Notes: generated from the letters alone by a model not told the origin. A stretch of 64,000 nt of DNA from Colias croceus (GCF_905220415.1 NC_059550.1:10356501-10420500); one strand, 5' to 3'; shown: positions 13,769 through 25,283, counted from the first letter of the stretch. Numbers and translations are program-made.

Positions 13769-16700
13769 GTATAGGTATGTATGTGTGTGTTTGGTAGCTT
13801 TATCTAACTCTTGTCTTTGTTCCTGTTACCTTTGTATGCCTTTGTGACTAATTCTTTCTGTTTGCTCACAAACTGAAAGCGCACAAACCAACAATTTTTT
13901 GTCATAATATTTTAGCAGATATTTTGATAGAAATAGTGTGCAAATCATAAACTTTTCCTACATTTTAAAAACGTATAACAACCAGTTGGCAATGATATTA
14001 TTATAAGTAAAAAGGTGTAGTAGTAAATAATTTATAAGAGCTCCGATAATTGTGGCTAGTTAGCCACAGTTTACTTCAGTTGTCTCTCATTGACACGATG
14101 GTAATCACGCCAACTCTTTGACGTCTAATCATGTGTTCGTTAGTACGCCGTTTTTGAAGATCTTGTGTTGGTAACCTTTTTACAGCTTTTACTTACAACA
14201 TCATTTCTAGTTATACAACCAGGCCAACAAACGTACATAAATTCCCGTGTACAAATTAAATCAAACGCGAATAAAGAGGATCTCGAACCGGCATGTTATT
14301 AACAATGATACATTGTCTTGTCTCAGCTCGCTTTACGGCTAAATGTTTTAATTAAATTACCAAATAAATGTCTTTCAGGCTTATATTATGTTGGAACTTC
14401 TGTTATTGCGTCCTTATTTTGCTGTTTTGATTATCTGTGGAAGTTTATGGAAGGAATTTTGTTTATGAAGCGTCTAATTTTTAAAGGATTATAAATTAAG
14501 TAAATTAACCGACATTATTACAACGACATATTATTATAATTATTGAATAGAATAATATGCAATTTAGTACATTATTATTTGTTATAAATACAATAGTAAT
14601 TATCTAAGATAATAATTATAATTCCTGATTGATTTTTTGTGGTTGCGTTCCCAAAAACAACAGAAGAACTTTGCATTCTTACATAATTGGTGTCATGAAT
14701 TTATTCATAGAAAAGCTCCATGTTCGTGCTTCGCAATAAATTGACATCCTTGCAGATTTCGCAGAGTATTTTACCTTCTGTAGCAAATCGAATGATGCCA
14801 ATTAAAAGCATGATAATGGTCAAAAGCATCATATTCCAAATTCCAAAAAGTATATTTTCCAAAAAAATCTACACCTAGTTTTTTTTATTTTTTAATTCTA
14901 AACCATAGACATCGTTGTTATCCAAAATGAATGCGATTCAATAAAATAAGATTAACCTAATGAAACAATTGAATTGACGAATAGAAAAACATTTAATTCA
15001 CAGAGAATATTCGAATGAATGAATATTTTAAACGAATCTGCGAGTGACATCTCTGGATGGACGTTATTCAGACAATAGTTGCAATTCACAACCCGTCACT
15101 TCTCCACTTTTAACTACTTTTAAATTAAAATTCTCTTTTTCTTAGATGAGCGATGAATTTTTAAATACGCTCTCTTGTCTTGAGTCAGTCTAGATACATT
15201 TAAAGAAAAAGGAGCTAAATCTGTTACTTTCCTACAATATTTATAAAAATGGTAATATTTATAAGTTTCTCTTTAATTAGTACACTTTACTATTTCAATT
15301 TAAAAGGGCTCAAAAAACCATGCAAATGTGTTCATAAGAAATGGCTCTACAAAACCATGTTACGTTACAATATTCTACATGATTACAAATGTTGATTTTA
15401 TATCATCAGTCTAGTTTGGCATCATAACTCAATATAAATGCGTGCATTCGATTGCATTTCCAATTTGTATCAACAGAATTAAAAAAACACAATTAGTTCC
15501 AACAAATCTATCGATTACCCGTGACACCTTGTTAACTTCTAACCAATTATAAGTTTCGAATCGCTCGCAAGTTGCAGTCAGCAGTATCCACGGAATACGA
15601 CTTGGCAACTACGAGTATTGTTCTGGAAGGTTCCAGAATGTTCCAGTATTTTCTATAGTTGACAGCTTTCGGAGTCAAATATGCTTATTACACTTATGTA
15701 TTTTCGGAGTTTGTATGTAGAGTTGACAAAAATAAGATTGTGGTTTATTTTATTTCCTATAGGATGTATTTTATACATTTCTTTTGTATATTCCTGTACA
15801 TTTACCTTACACACAAGTTATATATATTTGTACTAGCTTACCGCCCGCGGCTTCGCCCGCTTTCTCTAAAACGATTTGAGATTTAAACTATCTCTCAAGT
15901 TGGATCGAACTGCACATTGTGTGCGAATTTTATTTTAATCGGTTAAGTGGTTTAGGAGTCCATTGAGGACAAACATTGTGACACGAGATTTATATATATT
16001 AGAGATAGAGCACGGAGACATAGAGCATGATTCATCAAAAATTAATAACTAGTTATTACTAGGAATGTTATTAGCAAAACACATTTCTTTCATTAACTTT
16101 AAATTATAATCGTTATCTGAAACTATATTGATATACTTACACAATACACATATCGCCAACCTACCCACTTCTATTATTATTTACTACCTACCTAATTGCT
16201 AAACCCGCAATGAACAGCAAAATATAGAAAAAAAAATTAAGAGATGTCGTCTAATGCAATAACTATTAGAGCAGACTAAAAAATCCTCATCATACCGATG
16301 GTCAAGAAAAAGTTGTTCCCACTAAAAGCTTTATTCCACCGCAAATTTCAAGAAGCATTTCCCTTTAGGTATCTCTCATAATTGTGACACTAATCGGCTT
16401 ATCGACAGAGGGTGTTAAAAGGGAGGATTTAGGGGAGTATAATTCCTCACAGGGTGGGTGGAGATGGCTTACTCTTTGTTTATCTAATGCTGATGATATT
16501 TGAAAAATTATGTTTGAATTATTCATTGAATTGAACCAAGATGCCGAAAGATTCCGTTCAAATCTTAAACGGGAAATAAACCCTAACAGGACATTAGAAA
16601 TTATAAGTTAATCAAGAAAGTGTATCAAAAGAATTGATGTCGATTGTTAAATTATTTTTAAAATACAAACATAAAATTCCTCTACATTTTTTCAGTTGCA

Positions 16701-18817
16701 TTATAAACTATGTTTGTTACAGCAAATCTACGCAACACCAGTACCGCAAATCGCCAAGATATCCGATGTATTAGCCCAAGGGCCTCCGTTCCAGAACGCC
16801 ATCGCTAACCAACTGTACTCGCCTGTGTCCGTCTATCAACCCAGGGTGAGTAAAACCACGTTAAAGCTTTACACAAAGGTCATTCAACGTCTACAATCTA
16901 CATATTGTCACATTGTATATTTATCTCTCAGGACGTAAGGGTAAGATAACAAACTTCTCAACTATTAATATAAGGCGGTTTTGCAACTCTCTGATATGTT
17001 TCAGGTTGAATTTATAAATTTTAGGACAAAAATTAATAAGATATCGGGGACATAATCAGCAAGCGGTGAAAATTGTCATTCCTAGTATTCCATTAAACAA
17101 TTGAAACCTTACAGATTTTGCTTTAATATTTCTGTTAAGCTCCAGACCTAAATGTTACGGATGAAGGTGTATATTCTAGTGCACTATAATATTATCTAGA
17201 ATGTTTGCTAATCCCCGTTGAGATTTCGGTTCCACAAAATAGCCAGAAGCACATATACATACATTGAATATTTACTCAGGGGATTGTCTATAGTTACATT
17301 TATTATAACTAAAATATTTTTTTAAAACATCAACAAATTCAATGGCAGGTAAAATTATTGTTTATAAACAAAAACAGGTGTTTATTAAAAATATGATTAA
17401 AAAGATTAAACATGTTTGCTTGATAAAGGTAGCATATATATGATTCCTTCCAGGCTCTAATCTATTTACAAGACAATAAACAATTTCCCACACGTTTTGG
17501 TGAAATAATATATGTTTCGTAAAGTCCCTCTAAGTCTTCAACACAACATATACTACACAATATATAACTCAACGTATGATTAATTCAGTTATTTGTTTCC
17601 AGTTTCCAACTTACGAAGTTTCGCAACCCGTTCCATCTCAACTGGCATACGCTGAACACTCTATACAACCGAACTCGATCCAACAATCGATACCCAAGCA
17701 AAACTTTGACGCCAATTATCAACCTCAAGTTTATCAATTACAAGGGAATTTACCTCAGTCAATAGCGAGCCAGCAACAACAGATAGCGTACAATCAAGCC
17801 CAAGCAGTGTACCAAGATAACCAATTGGGATATGTGCAGGAGCAGCCGATCAGCCAATCACCGATCTACGTGAAGGAACCGGAGAAAGTTAATTATCAAG
17901 CCGTGCAACAGATAAAGAACCCTCTTCAGATTGTAGCTCAAAATCCACAGGTACTTATTTCAGCAATTATTAAAAGAAGACACGATCCACAGATCCTATT
18001 GGCACATCAAGGCTGCTTTTATCAGATTTAAATTTAGCTACATACATATCTTTAACTGCAATTTAATCTTATATAATCATTTTTACCTATATAATCAATT
18101 TAATTAATTATTTTTCAGACGTATTCTACACAGCATCAGGGAGCCACAAGCTACGCTTCCTATTCTAAAAACCAAATAGAAGAACAATCAGGCAAAGCAG
18201 GAAGCCAACCTGTCCAGTACCAATCACAACCATTACAGCTGATAAAATACACGCTTCAACACCAAGCATACAACAATCAGCCAATTCAAGCGCAACCGCA
18301 ATATCGCCAAGCTCAACCTGCTCAGTATCAACAGGCACAACAAATACAACAGTACCAACAACCTCAAATACAACAGTATCAACAACCTCAGCCAATTCAA
18401 CAGTACCAACAAGCCCAACCTCTGCAACAGTACCAAGAAGCACAACCGCTTCAACAATACGAAGTAGCGCAACCACAGTATCAACAACAACAGATTCAAT
18501 ACCAGCCACAGCAATATCAAGCTCAGCCACAGTATCAGATTCCACAGTACGAGCGACCTCAATATCAACAGTATCTCTCCGAGTCCAAAGTTCAGGAAGT
18601 AGCTCAAATTCAACAATTACAACAACCTTTGAAACAGAAGAACGCAAAGCAGGTTTACTTCAAGCAGCTTGCGCAAGCTCAAGCAGCTCAGCCTGCAGCT
18701 CAAGCTCAAGCTGCAGCACAGAATGATTATCCCGGTCAAGGTGCCTTACCAACATTCCCACCTGTACAATACTTCGGCAAATTCGCCCATTCCATCTTTG
18801 GACAGTACCAACATTAA
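3738..18817 (+). CDS. Secreted Gln/Tyr/Pro-rich low-complexity protein, six exons
   Basis: Coding exons are 3738-3749, 5346-5490, 6568-6644, 16723-16845 (or from 16696), 17603-17950 and 18119-18817. All joins are GT-AG and in phase, giving about 467 residues (476 with the longer exon 4). The N-terminus, MKAMLILMLVAASHA, is a clear signal peptide formed only after splicing exon 1 to exon 2. Residues about 20-65 are charged; the rest is dominated by Gln, Tyr, Pro and Ala. The last exon encodes an imperfect repeat built on QQYQQ-P/A-QP-L/I-Q, then an Ala/Gln block and an aromatic C-terminus (FPPVQYFGKFAHSIFG). No catalytic domain is visible. Such composition suits an extracellular structural or matrix protein able to cross-link through Gln or Tyr, but that is inference and I do not recognise the family. 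Intron 3 is about 10 kb and full of repeats. The gene model is sure; the function is not. Confidence 0.85.
3765..4545 (+). repeat. Degenerate tandem repeat in intron 1
   Basis: Units of roughly 75-90 bp share gaatagacccggcttgtgaa, tttttggtagagctttt and attgacagtgcagataagta. About eight to ten imperfect copies occur. The array is interrupted by a Helitron-like insertion (4285-4482) and resumes after it, so the array is older than the insertion. Confidence 0.7.
4285..4482 (-). mobile_element. Helitron-like or related repeat inserted in tandem array
   Basis: It starts ACTAGCTTCCGCCCACG and ends in ttatatatatag. Repeat units lie on both sides (before 4284 and after 4483), which marks it as an insertion. 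Confidence 0.5.
6060..6250 (-). mobile_element. Helitron-like short repeat
   Basis: Starts ACTAGCTGTTCCCCGCGG and ends cagctttataatattatag. It closely resembles the copy at 3319-3544, including gggctatctaacaccgaa and cagtagttcc.gagattagcgcg. Confidence 0.6.
6251..6424 (+). mobile_element. Helitron-like short repeat, opposite orientation
   Basis: It runs from tagatgcgaaagtaactctg to ggcggaccgctagt, ending with the CTAGT motif after a GC-rich gggcgaagccgggg tract. It abuts the previous copy tail to tail. Confidence 0.55.
6806..7045 (+). mobile_element. Helitron-like short repeat
   Basis: Starts TCCATACTAATATTATAAA and ends gcgaagctgcgggtggaaag followed by CTAGT. It has complete-looking 5' and 3' ends of the Lep1-type non-autonomous Helitron. 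Confidence 0.65.
7705..7900 (-). mobile_element. Helitron-like short repeat
   Basis: Starts ACTAGCTGTGCCGCGCGG and ends taatattagtgtaga. It is very similar over its whole length to the copy at 60185-60384, so the two belong to one subfamily. Confidence 0.65.
7909..8090 (-). mobile_element. Helitron-like short repeat, 3'-end type
   Basis: Starts ACTAGCATTCTGCGGCTTCG and shares ccgttgcgtagttttaaaga and gacagagaaag.gactttg with the copy at 29902-30080. The far end is not sharply defined. Confidence 0.5.
9350..9410 (-). repeat. tRNA-derived SINE remnant
   Basis: On the minus strand a degenerate A box (cttggttagca) precedes gagatcgattctcg, which resembles a B box. It is a short, decayed tRNA-derived fragment. 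Confidence 0.35.
9508..9690. repeat. GC-rich dispersed repeat
   Basis: An abrupt GC-rich block (gacgtgtggcactcggggac, cctccgcccgtcggagtggg) lies in AT-rich intron. Its ends carry related inverted words (aagctattgcatgc and gctatgcaatagctt), which suggests a mobile insertion. The family is not certain. Confidence 0.45.
12238..12312 (-). repeat. tRNA-like cassette, inverted copy A
   Basis: On the minus strand it can form a 7-bp acceptor stem (TCACGAG/CTCGTGA), a 3-bp D stem and a perfect 5-bp T stem (GCGGG/CCCGC) around TTCAAGT. The anticodon arm is weak and lacks U33. If read as an arm, the triplet would be GGA (Ser). It is most likely a tRNA-derived repeat rather than a working tRNA. It sits in a larger inverted unit (about 12208-12341), the mirror of 12530-12664. 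Confidence 0.55.
12351..12400 (+). repeat. 50-bp exact direct repeat, copy 1
   Basis: The block starting ttatatttataaagcatttg is identical over 50 bp to 12661-12710. Each copy lies to the right of one tRNA-like cassette. Confidence 0.85.
12560..12634 (+). repeat. tRNA-like cassette, copy B
   Basis: This is the plus-strand mirror of 12238-12312 with the same stems and loops, flanked by inverted words gaatagaa.aaattcgat and atcgaatttattctattc. An intact tRNA-like fold with a defective anticodon arm favours a SINE head or tRNA pseudogene. Confidence 0.55.
12661..12710 (+). repeat. 50-bp exact direct repeat, copy 2
   Basis: Identical to 12351-12400; see that entry. The pair shows that the cassette plus its right flank was duplicated while the cassette itself was flipped. 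Confidence 0.85.
12847..13057 (+). mobile_element. Helitron-like short repeat, degraded
   Basis: Runs from tatactcatattataaagct to aaccgcgggatacagttagt. It shares gaacgcgctaatctc with the copies at 30344 and 39138. Confidence 0.55.
13388..13540. repeat. Small inverted-repeat (MITE-like) element
   Basis: Ends carry aaaagtgaaactttttt and aaaagtttcacttt in inverse orientation. A perfect 18-bp palindrome, GTACGATAATTATCGTAC, lies inside at 13447-13464. Related end words occur in the element at 47545-47726. Confidence 0.45.
13640..13764 (+). mobile_element. Retroposon 3' end with poly(A) tail
   Basis: A non-AT-rich block (ggccacatctcagctttccat) ends in a 27-base A run at 13738-13764. That is the signature of a 5'-truncated LINE or SINE insertion. 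The short open frame over it is not a gene. Confidence 0.5.
15832..16003 (-). mobile_element. Helitron-like short repeat
   Basis: Starts ACTAGCTTACCGCCCGCGG and ends cacgagatttatatatatta. It is nearly identical to the copy at 35456-35626 and gives the uninterrupted sequence of the site hit by the element at 35627. Confidence 0.6.
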
Positions 18818-19344
18818 GAATTGATTTGTTATTTATTTAATTTAGTCGTTACGTATAATTCAAAGATTTGTTTCGTAAATTATTTGTTATTTACTCTAAC
18901 TGTGCGTTGTTTGAACTAAAAACTTTAAATTATATTTTCTATTACTAAAATGAAACCCAAATAGTAGGTTTAATTATAACAACATGATTTAGTATTAGAA
19001 TTCAACAACTAATGCTTACTTTAAATTTAATGATATTGTTTATTGCTATACATTATACATAGAAAGAACAAATGCAAACAAATTTCTTCTGCAAGATGAT
19101 CACAGGTATCTTTCCAAGAAAATATTGTATGTAATAATAACTATGTAGTTACGTATATATCTGTCAACTGTGTAATAACCACAATGTGTACAATGAAATT
19201 ATAACAAATCTGTTTACTTCGCACTGTTTCGTGTAAATATTAGTTAAATACAGTATTTTAATTTAAGAAGATTTGGTGTTTTATTTCCTACATAATAATC
19301 ATAATTAAGAAATGTAATGAAGTTTGCAGTTGGCTGTGTATGTT

Positions 19345-19350
19345 AATAAA
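19345..19350 (+). terminator. Possible poly(A) signal
   Basis: AATAAA about 530 bp after the stop of the Gln-rich secreted protein gene. I noticed no canonical signal nearer the stop, so the assignment is weak. Confidence 0.25.
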
Positions 19351-22312
19351 TTACAGGAAAATTGTGTTTGAAAGTTATTAAATACAACATTTCTAATTAC
19401 TATCCAGAATTTCTTCTTAACTACATTAATTTTATGCATTTATTTTCAGTATTCCCACATCATTTGCTGTAAGTTTTCATTAATTTATCTTCCTTAAAGT
19501 TTTATGTAATTCGCTTAAGGAGTCCAGGGATATAATTAAACGTGTTTGTGTCGAAATTTGTCTCATTATACTGAACTAATTTAATCTATGGTCTAGTTAA
19601 CTTGCTAACTTTGTAATGATCAGTTTCTCGGTTTGGGATTAGGAAGTTTAGTTTCAAATATGGCTGTGGCTTCTCTCGCATAGTTTTTCGGATAAAAATA
19701 ATTCATTTTCGTAAACTTTACATACCTATATGATATGATTTTAGTTAATTAATATGAAATTAAAGCAATGCTTTATACTATATTAATGTAGGTGCGTAAT
19801 TAGTCGTCATTTTACGCATTAAAAACAAAAAAAGACTGAAAATCTCCAAGATTAAAAGAAATAATTATTACCTCAATGTTAAATCTGATAAATTCGAATT
19901 GGTAATTTGAAATTAACATAAATAATTGAAATTTGTAACGCCTACAGCCAGGTTTGAGCAAAAAATATCAATTCGTTATCGTTTGTTTACAATATCTCTC
20001 GTTTATGATATTCGATGAAAATATATTAATTTTAGATACAGCCATATTAAAAAGGGAATTAATTTCGCCGCTCTTGTTCCGGGTTAAAATACACAATAAA
20101 GGTCCCTCGAAGCCCTTATTATTACGGCTTACTTGTGTATCGCTTACTCTACAAAATACACTCTCCCTGTAAATGAAAAATAACACAAACATAAATATAT
20201 CAATTCATAATAAATTTGGGCTAATTCAAATAATTTAAAATTAACACGTAGCTTATGCTTTGAAAAGTATGGAACCTATTTTAAGGAACCCTTTATGTAT
20301 ATTTTCATACAATACTTACAAGAAAATGGGTCCTCTGATGTGGCATCGGAAAATTCCTAGTTCGTTTTCACAGATACAGATAAGAGTTTGGGTAGTCAAG
20401 GGTATCAAAGGAAACACAGTTAAATCATCGTATAATAATAAAATTTTAAGTATACTTGGCTACAGTTATATCAAAATGAAACATTTAGAAACATAAGACA
20501 TTTTTTTTTTAATCACCCTTCTGTTAGCTTATATAAAATGATTTTCATATGAAAAGAAACAGATTAACTTGCTACCTCGTATCTAAAAAGCTATTTATTT
20601 ATTATTTATTTATTTATGATAAGGTACCTTACCTATAGTAACCATTCCTTACCTTATTTTGATCTACGAAGTTCCACTGGCCAGCAACTAGCTAGCTAGC
20701 AAGTTTCACAACAGGAGAGTAATCAAATGCAAGCGCAGCATGTAATAAGGTGGATGAAAATATAATTTTGATGCTAATTGTACGGAACCCGCGTCTCTAA
20801 CAATGGATCGTTACATAATGTCATTCGTGAACAATTTCGAGCTACCCTTGACCTTGTGATTATGATCTGCGTAATAATTTCATCGACTATTCAATGGAAA
20901 ATGTATTTATTATGGGATAAATATGGTGAATAGGGATGGAAAGGGTTCTTTAATAAACAGGTAACTGCGAGGGATGTAACTTTGGTAAATATGTATAGAA
21001 ATATCGATACTTGGATAGTGTGGTTAATTTAGCTAGATAAGTTATTTAGTAGACTTATTTATATTATAAACTATATTTTATTATTGATTAAAAGGATCGT
21101 TATTTCGATGTCGTACATTTTTGTCTTTTTGCATTTATAAGAACGTTAATTAAGTACATTCAAAGAATTTTTTGGCTCGTCGAGCTGGTAAACAGATAAA
21201 TGTACTTATCGTGTTATGATTAAATAAACAAAATATTAACACATATCGTTTAATCAAATAAATAAACAATATGTTATAGATCAGCTTAAAACGATCCCTA
21301 TTAATCTGGATTATTCCCAAATAATTTTCATATCAGAGATACGAAAAATGAAAATCTTAAATGTAATGACAACCTACTAACCCGATGCTTGTACATATTA
21401 TTATAGAGAAAAAGTATAATTAGTCAAACAATCATAAATACTATAATAAAACCTAACTGTCCAAAATTAGCACTATTTCTTCGCTATGACCTAGATTTAA
21501 AACCTGTTATATTTCCAAAAGAATTAATTCCATAGTAACTTCCACACCTCCAATCGTTAACGGTATCAAAAACAAGCAAAATTAATTTAATACGAGACAC
21601 CTGCATTTCGTTTGGATTTATTGGGAAGTCTTATTGATTATTATCGGTTTTATATTAGAAACAAAATAAATCATCACATCGGTCTAAAGCTACGAAATCA
21701 GCGTGATTTGATAAGTTCTAGTACTAGTATAGTTTTATGTTATCTGTGGCTTTAGTAATGATTTTTAGGTTGTTCTTTTTTTCTAAACAATTGAACTCCT
21801 TTTGAGTTATTATAAAGAGGACTATCACAGATAATGTTATTGTGTAGAAGATACGCTTGGTTATTAGCATACGCATAAATTCGACAAATCCTCCAGGTAG
21901 CTAGCTTTATTTATTTTGCTTTCCTTGAAAATTATAAGCAATGATTGAGTTAATAGCCATATATATTGTTTATTATATTTTAAGTATCGCTCTATTGGTG
22001 GCCCAACGTACAATACTAGCCACTTACCTTCAAAGTTTAGTCAGAGAAATTTATATATACCTCTGGCCAAAGGAACTATATTAGTATTCGTGTGACAATG
22101 TTATAGCGTTACAGTTTTTGTGCATATAAAGTAAGTATCGTTTATTTTTATTATTTATGTAAATAAAGTAGAGCTATGTTTTAATTATATGAACTAAGTA
22201 CTACTAAAGTTTACAAAGTCTTCCTGTAAAATTGGTAAAACTAATATAATAATATTATAGTTTTACGATTTTGTCAAAATAATTTGTCTATTAAAATGTT
22301 ATTTATTTTATT

Positions 22313-22470
22313 ACTAGCGGTCCGCCCCGGCTTCGCCCGTGGTACATATACACGTTTTCTCTACATAAAAACCATTCTCGTACTTCTAGGGATTTAATAA
22401 AATCGGTTCAGCCGTTCTCGAGTTGTGCGCTTACCAACACATTTTGCGATTCATTTTTATATTATAAGAT
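22313..22470 (-). mobile_element. Helitron-like short repeat, truncated
   Basis: Starts ACTAGCGGTCCGCCCCGGC and shows the family words cttcgcccgtggtacat and aaaatcggttcagccg. It ends in tatattataaga. Confidence 0.5.
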
Positions 22471-22767
22471 CTACTCTCAGCGTAGGCTTTATATGTATAC
22501 TTACTACTACAACAACAATACTACTTCAACAATTTTTCTAAAGACTTTTCTATTCTTTATTTATATTTTCATCATTATTTATTCATTAGCATATGTTACA
22601 TATTAAAATACATAATCTACGATGTATATATTGTTAGTAAGAAGGCCAAAGCTTTCGGTGACATTGGCATACGGACAGACAAGTTATGCATGTATGAGAA
22701 AGGTCTTATCTCATACGAAAAGTAGTTGACAATAATATTTTGCAACCCACTAATCTTTTTGGGTCCT

Positions 22768-22928
22768 TAGACAAAGTAACAATTACAAAACGATAACGAA
22801 GTTAGAAATCGCAAAAATGTATGGGATTGACATACGCCGCGTTAGATCACGTGGTCTATCTAATGTCAATCCCATACATTTTTGCGATTTCTAACTTCGT
22901 TATCGTTTTGTAATTGTTACTTTGTCTA
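22768..22928. mobile_element. MITE with perfect 66-bp inverted arms
   Basis: Arms 22768-22833 and 22863-22928 are exact reverse complements, starting TAGACAAAGTAACAATTAC and ending GTAATTGTTACTTTGTCTA. The spacer is 29 bp (acgccgcgttagatcacgtg...). Absence of any mismatch argues for a recent insertion or ongoing arm homogenisation. No clear target-site duplication was found. Confidence 0.8.
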
Positions 22929-24874
22929 CAGGCTCAGTTCATTCATCAGTCAATCAATTATAAACATTTAACAAAACTGAAACGCCAAAATATTTTATTC
23001 CATTGGAAACAAAACAGAAATAGAAAACTCGTAAACATTTACTTACAACATAGGTAAATTATAACGAGCAGAGCTTGTTTTTTTTTTTACACATAGGAAT
23101 AATTCAATTAATTTCTGTACGAATATAGAAACTCCTCTTTTTATTGAAAATCTGTTAAAACATAAAATAATTTAGCTATTAGCATTATTTAAACTATGAA
23201 AAATCACCTTGCCAATGCATAAAATTAACGATTATTGTTCCCAAAATGTTTGATAAGTCATTGTACCCTCATTAACACCAATTAACGTAACAATCAGGAA
23301 AATTGTCATTTGAATTCAAAGGCTGTTTGTGATTTACATTGTTATCAGTATTGAGGTTGAATGCACTTTTACCTGCATGTGTTGCAATGTTATCTATTCT
23401 CAATTAGGTAGGTACGACGACGCGACGGTTCGTAGAAGCAAGCAACTTTCAACTTTTCCTGAATTTTTTGGATATAGTTTTACTTCAGTTAAAATTTTAT
23501 TTCAAAACCTGCATACTTTTTTGTAAACTATCTATTTTATATTCATAATCACTGTAAAATTTAAAACGTAATTTGGAAAATATAAAAAATTGAAACATGT
23601 AACTAATTAAAATTAACATAACGAAACACCAATTTTTTAAATGCATTACGATCACAAAAGTGAAACATTCCTTAATAAAAATATCATCTAACAAACTCTC
23701 TCTATTGTACCGGAAAAATGCTCTAAAACCGCATTGAAATACGAATTCCAACCACTAACGTACTTATACGGATCTTAACTCCATTCAATCTGGCCGAGCT
23801 AGAATTCCACGCAAACCAGCGGAACGAACCATGTATGTTGTGTTACAGACTAACTTGTGTTGTATAAAGTTACGTGAAGTGTAGTTGAATTAATATTACG
23901 GTTTGGAATAGTATGACGTATGATTTAGGGGTTTCTAAACACGTGGCAATATTCATAATAATATGTGCAAATAAAATAACAAATAATATACTTGCCACTA
24001 GACCTGGTTCTGTTCGAAGAATTTGATTTAAAAACAAAAAATATAATCTCACACAGATTATGTAGCTTTGTAGTGGCAAAGGAGATATAAAAAATGTTAG
24101 GAGCTTACCTATTTACTAAATCCACACACAATGTCATACTACGCCGTTACATACTAAATTAGCACACACAAATAAAGGCTTCAAACAAGACTACATTAAC
24201 AAGGCAGTTTTCTTTTAACGCGATATTTTTTTTAACCATCTAAGTACGTTACACATCTGTATGGATCGATACACCAACATTAGAATATTCCTCAAATCAC
24301 AAAAAGGATCACGTTTTATGCGTGCATTTAAAAAAAATACGCCAAAAACACAAATTTCCAGTCAACACTTATGTTTAAAGAGGAAAATAAGGGTTATTTA
24401 CATCCCGCGCGTGCACCCGCTCCAAACGGCAAACGTGACGTTTCACAATGGATTCCGTGTGTTATTGCGTCAACTTGAGAACAATTTGTTTGCCATTGTC
24501 ACGAGATTATTAAACTTCGTTCAACATCCCCCTCAGCCTCGTTAGTGTACAATGTTTGGCATTGATTAAAATCAGTCACATCATATTGTTTGGTGATAAA
24601 TTATATAGGTGTAAATTAATTTAGAGGATAACAGCTATACTACAAAACTTTTTATAAAGTAATTTAACTACCAAATAACGAAACCAAGCAGAAATATTAC
24701 CTGCAAACAAAAATAAAAATAAAATAATATTAACAATACTCATCAGGAACTCCAAAGATTAGATCGTGCATTACAACAATTTAACAATTTTATGATACAA
24801 TACTACAATATACAATTTTACAATAGTTAATATGCTTCACATTTTTAATTTACCTACTTTAATTTCTTTTCCAG

Positions 24875-25276
24875 ATGCAGTCATTCATCCTGGTCCTGCT
24901 CATCATTTTACAAACATACCACATCACGACCGCACCTGCCACTCACATACAAACTATAAAACCAATCACGCGGCAGAAAAAAGCGCCAAACTACCCGTAC
25001 CACCATCACTATTTAGTACCAAACCTGCAAGTAATCCCCATCCATGGCCACTGGAATGAACAATCAAATATGACTCATTATTTCGTCCACAACCTAGTAC
25101 CAATACATGAGTTGATTACTGTGAACCAATTATCTGTGATACCTTTACAGAAGGAACATCACACTTTTCACATTCACGAGGATAATATATACAGAAATCC
25201 CATAGGAGGATATGGTATAGGCTGGAGATTTGGAGGCCACGGCGCTGGACACGGTTTTCATTATAGTTATGGATAG
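24875..25276 (+). CDS. Small secreted His-rich protein, function unknown
   Basis: The 133-residue frame opens right after a strong acceptor (aatttcttttccag|ATG), so the upstream exon is probably noncoding and was not located. Residues 1-20 (MQSFILVLLIILQTYHITTA) form a typical signal peptide. The mature part is His- and Tyr-rich, with an HHH run near residue 44, one N-glycosylation sequon (NMT, about residue 65), a basic RQKK, and a C-terminal Gly/His/Tyr tail (FGGHGAGHGFHYSYG). A poly(A) signal follows the stop by one base. His/Gly-rich secreted proteins in insects include cuticular and metal-binding types, but no chitin-binding Rebers-Riddiford motif or cysteine framework is present. I do not recognise the family. 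The last exon is well supported; the 5' end is incomplete. Confidence 0.75.
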   Translation: MQSFILVLLIILQTYHITTAPATHIQTIKPITRQKKAPNYPYHHHYLVPNLQVIPIHGHWNEQSNMTHYFVHNLVPIHELITVNQLSVIPLQKEHHTFHIHEDNIYRNPIGGYGIGWRFGGHGAGHGFHYSYG

Positions 25277-25277
25277 A

Positions 25278-25283
25278 AATAAA
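25278..25283 (+). terminator. Poly(A) signal of the small secreted His-rich gene
   Basis: AATAAA begins one base after the TAG stop, so the 3' UTR would be very short, unless a later signal is used. Confidence 0.5.

Larger units (their letters stand above)
18818..24870. other. Intergenic region after the Gln-rich gene
   Basis: About 6 kb of AT-rich DNA. I find no exon with domain or splice support. It holds a Helitron-like piece (22313-22470), a perfect-arm MITE (22768-22928) and a somewhat GC-richer block near 24400-24540 (cgcgcgtgcacccgctccaa, aacgtgacgtttc) that could be regulatory for the small secreted gene starting at 24875. Confidence 0.5.

Noticed and set aside
14270..14310. SINE B-box-like word (ggttcgagatcc on the minus strand)
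   Set aside because: No matching A box at the right distance; a similar lone word is at about 4555. Too weak to list.
18165..18647. Long minus-strand frames (160 and 127 codons) over the last exon of the Gln-rich gene
   Set aside because: They are antisense shadows of the CAA/CAG-rich plus-strand exon, which has in-phase splice joins and a stop. Their products are valine- or leucine-rich artefacts.
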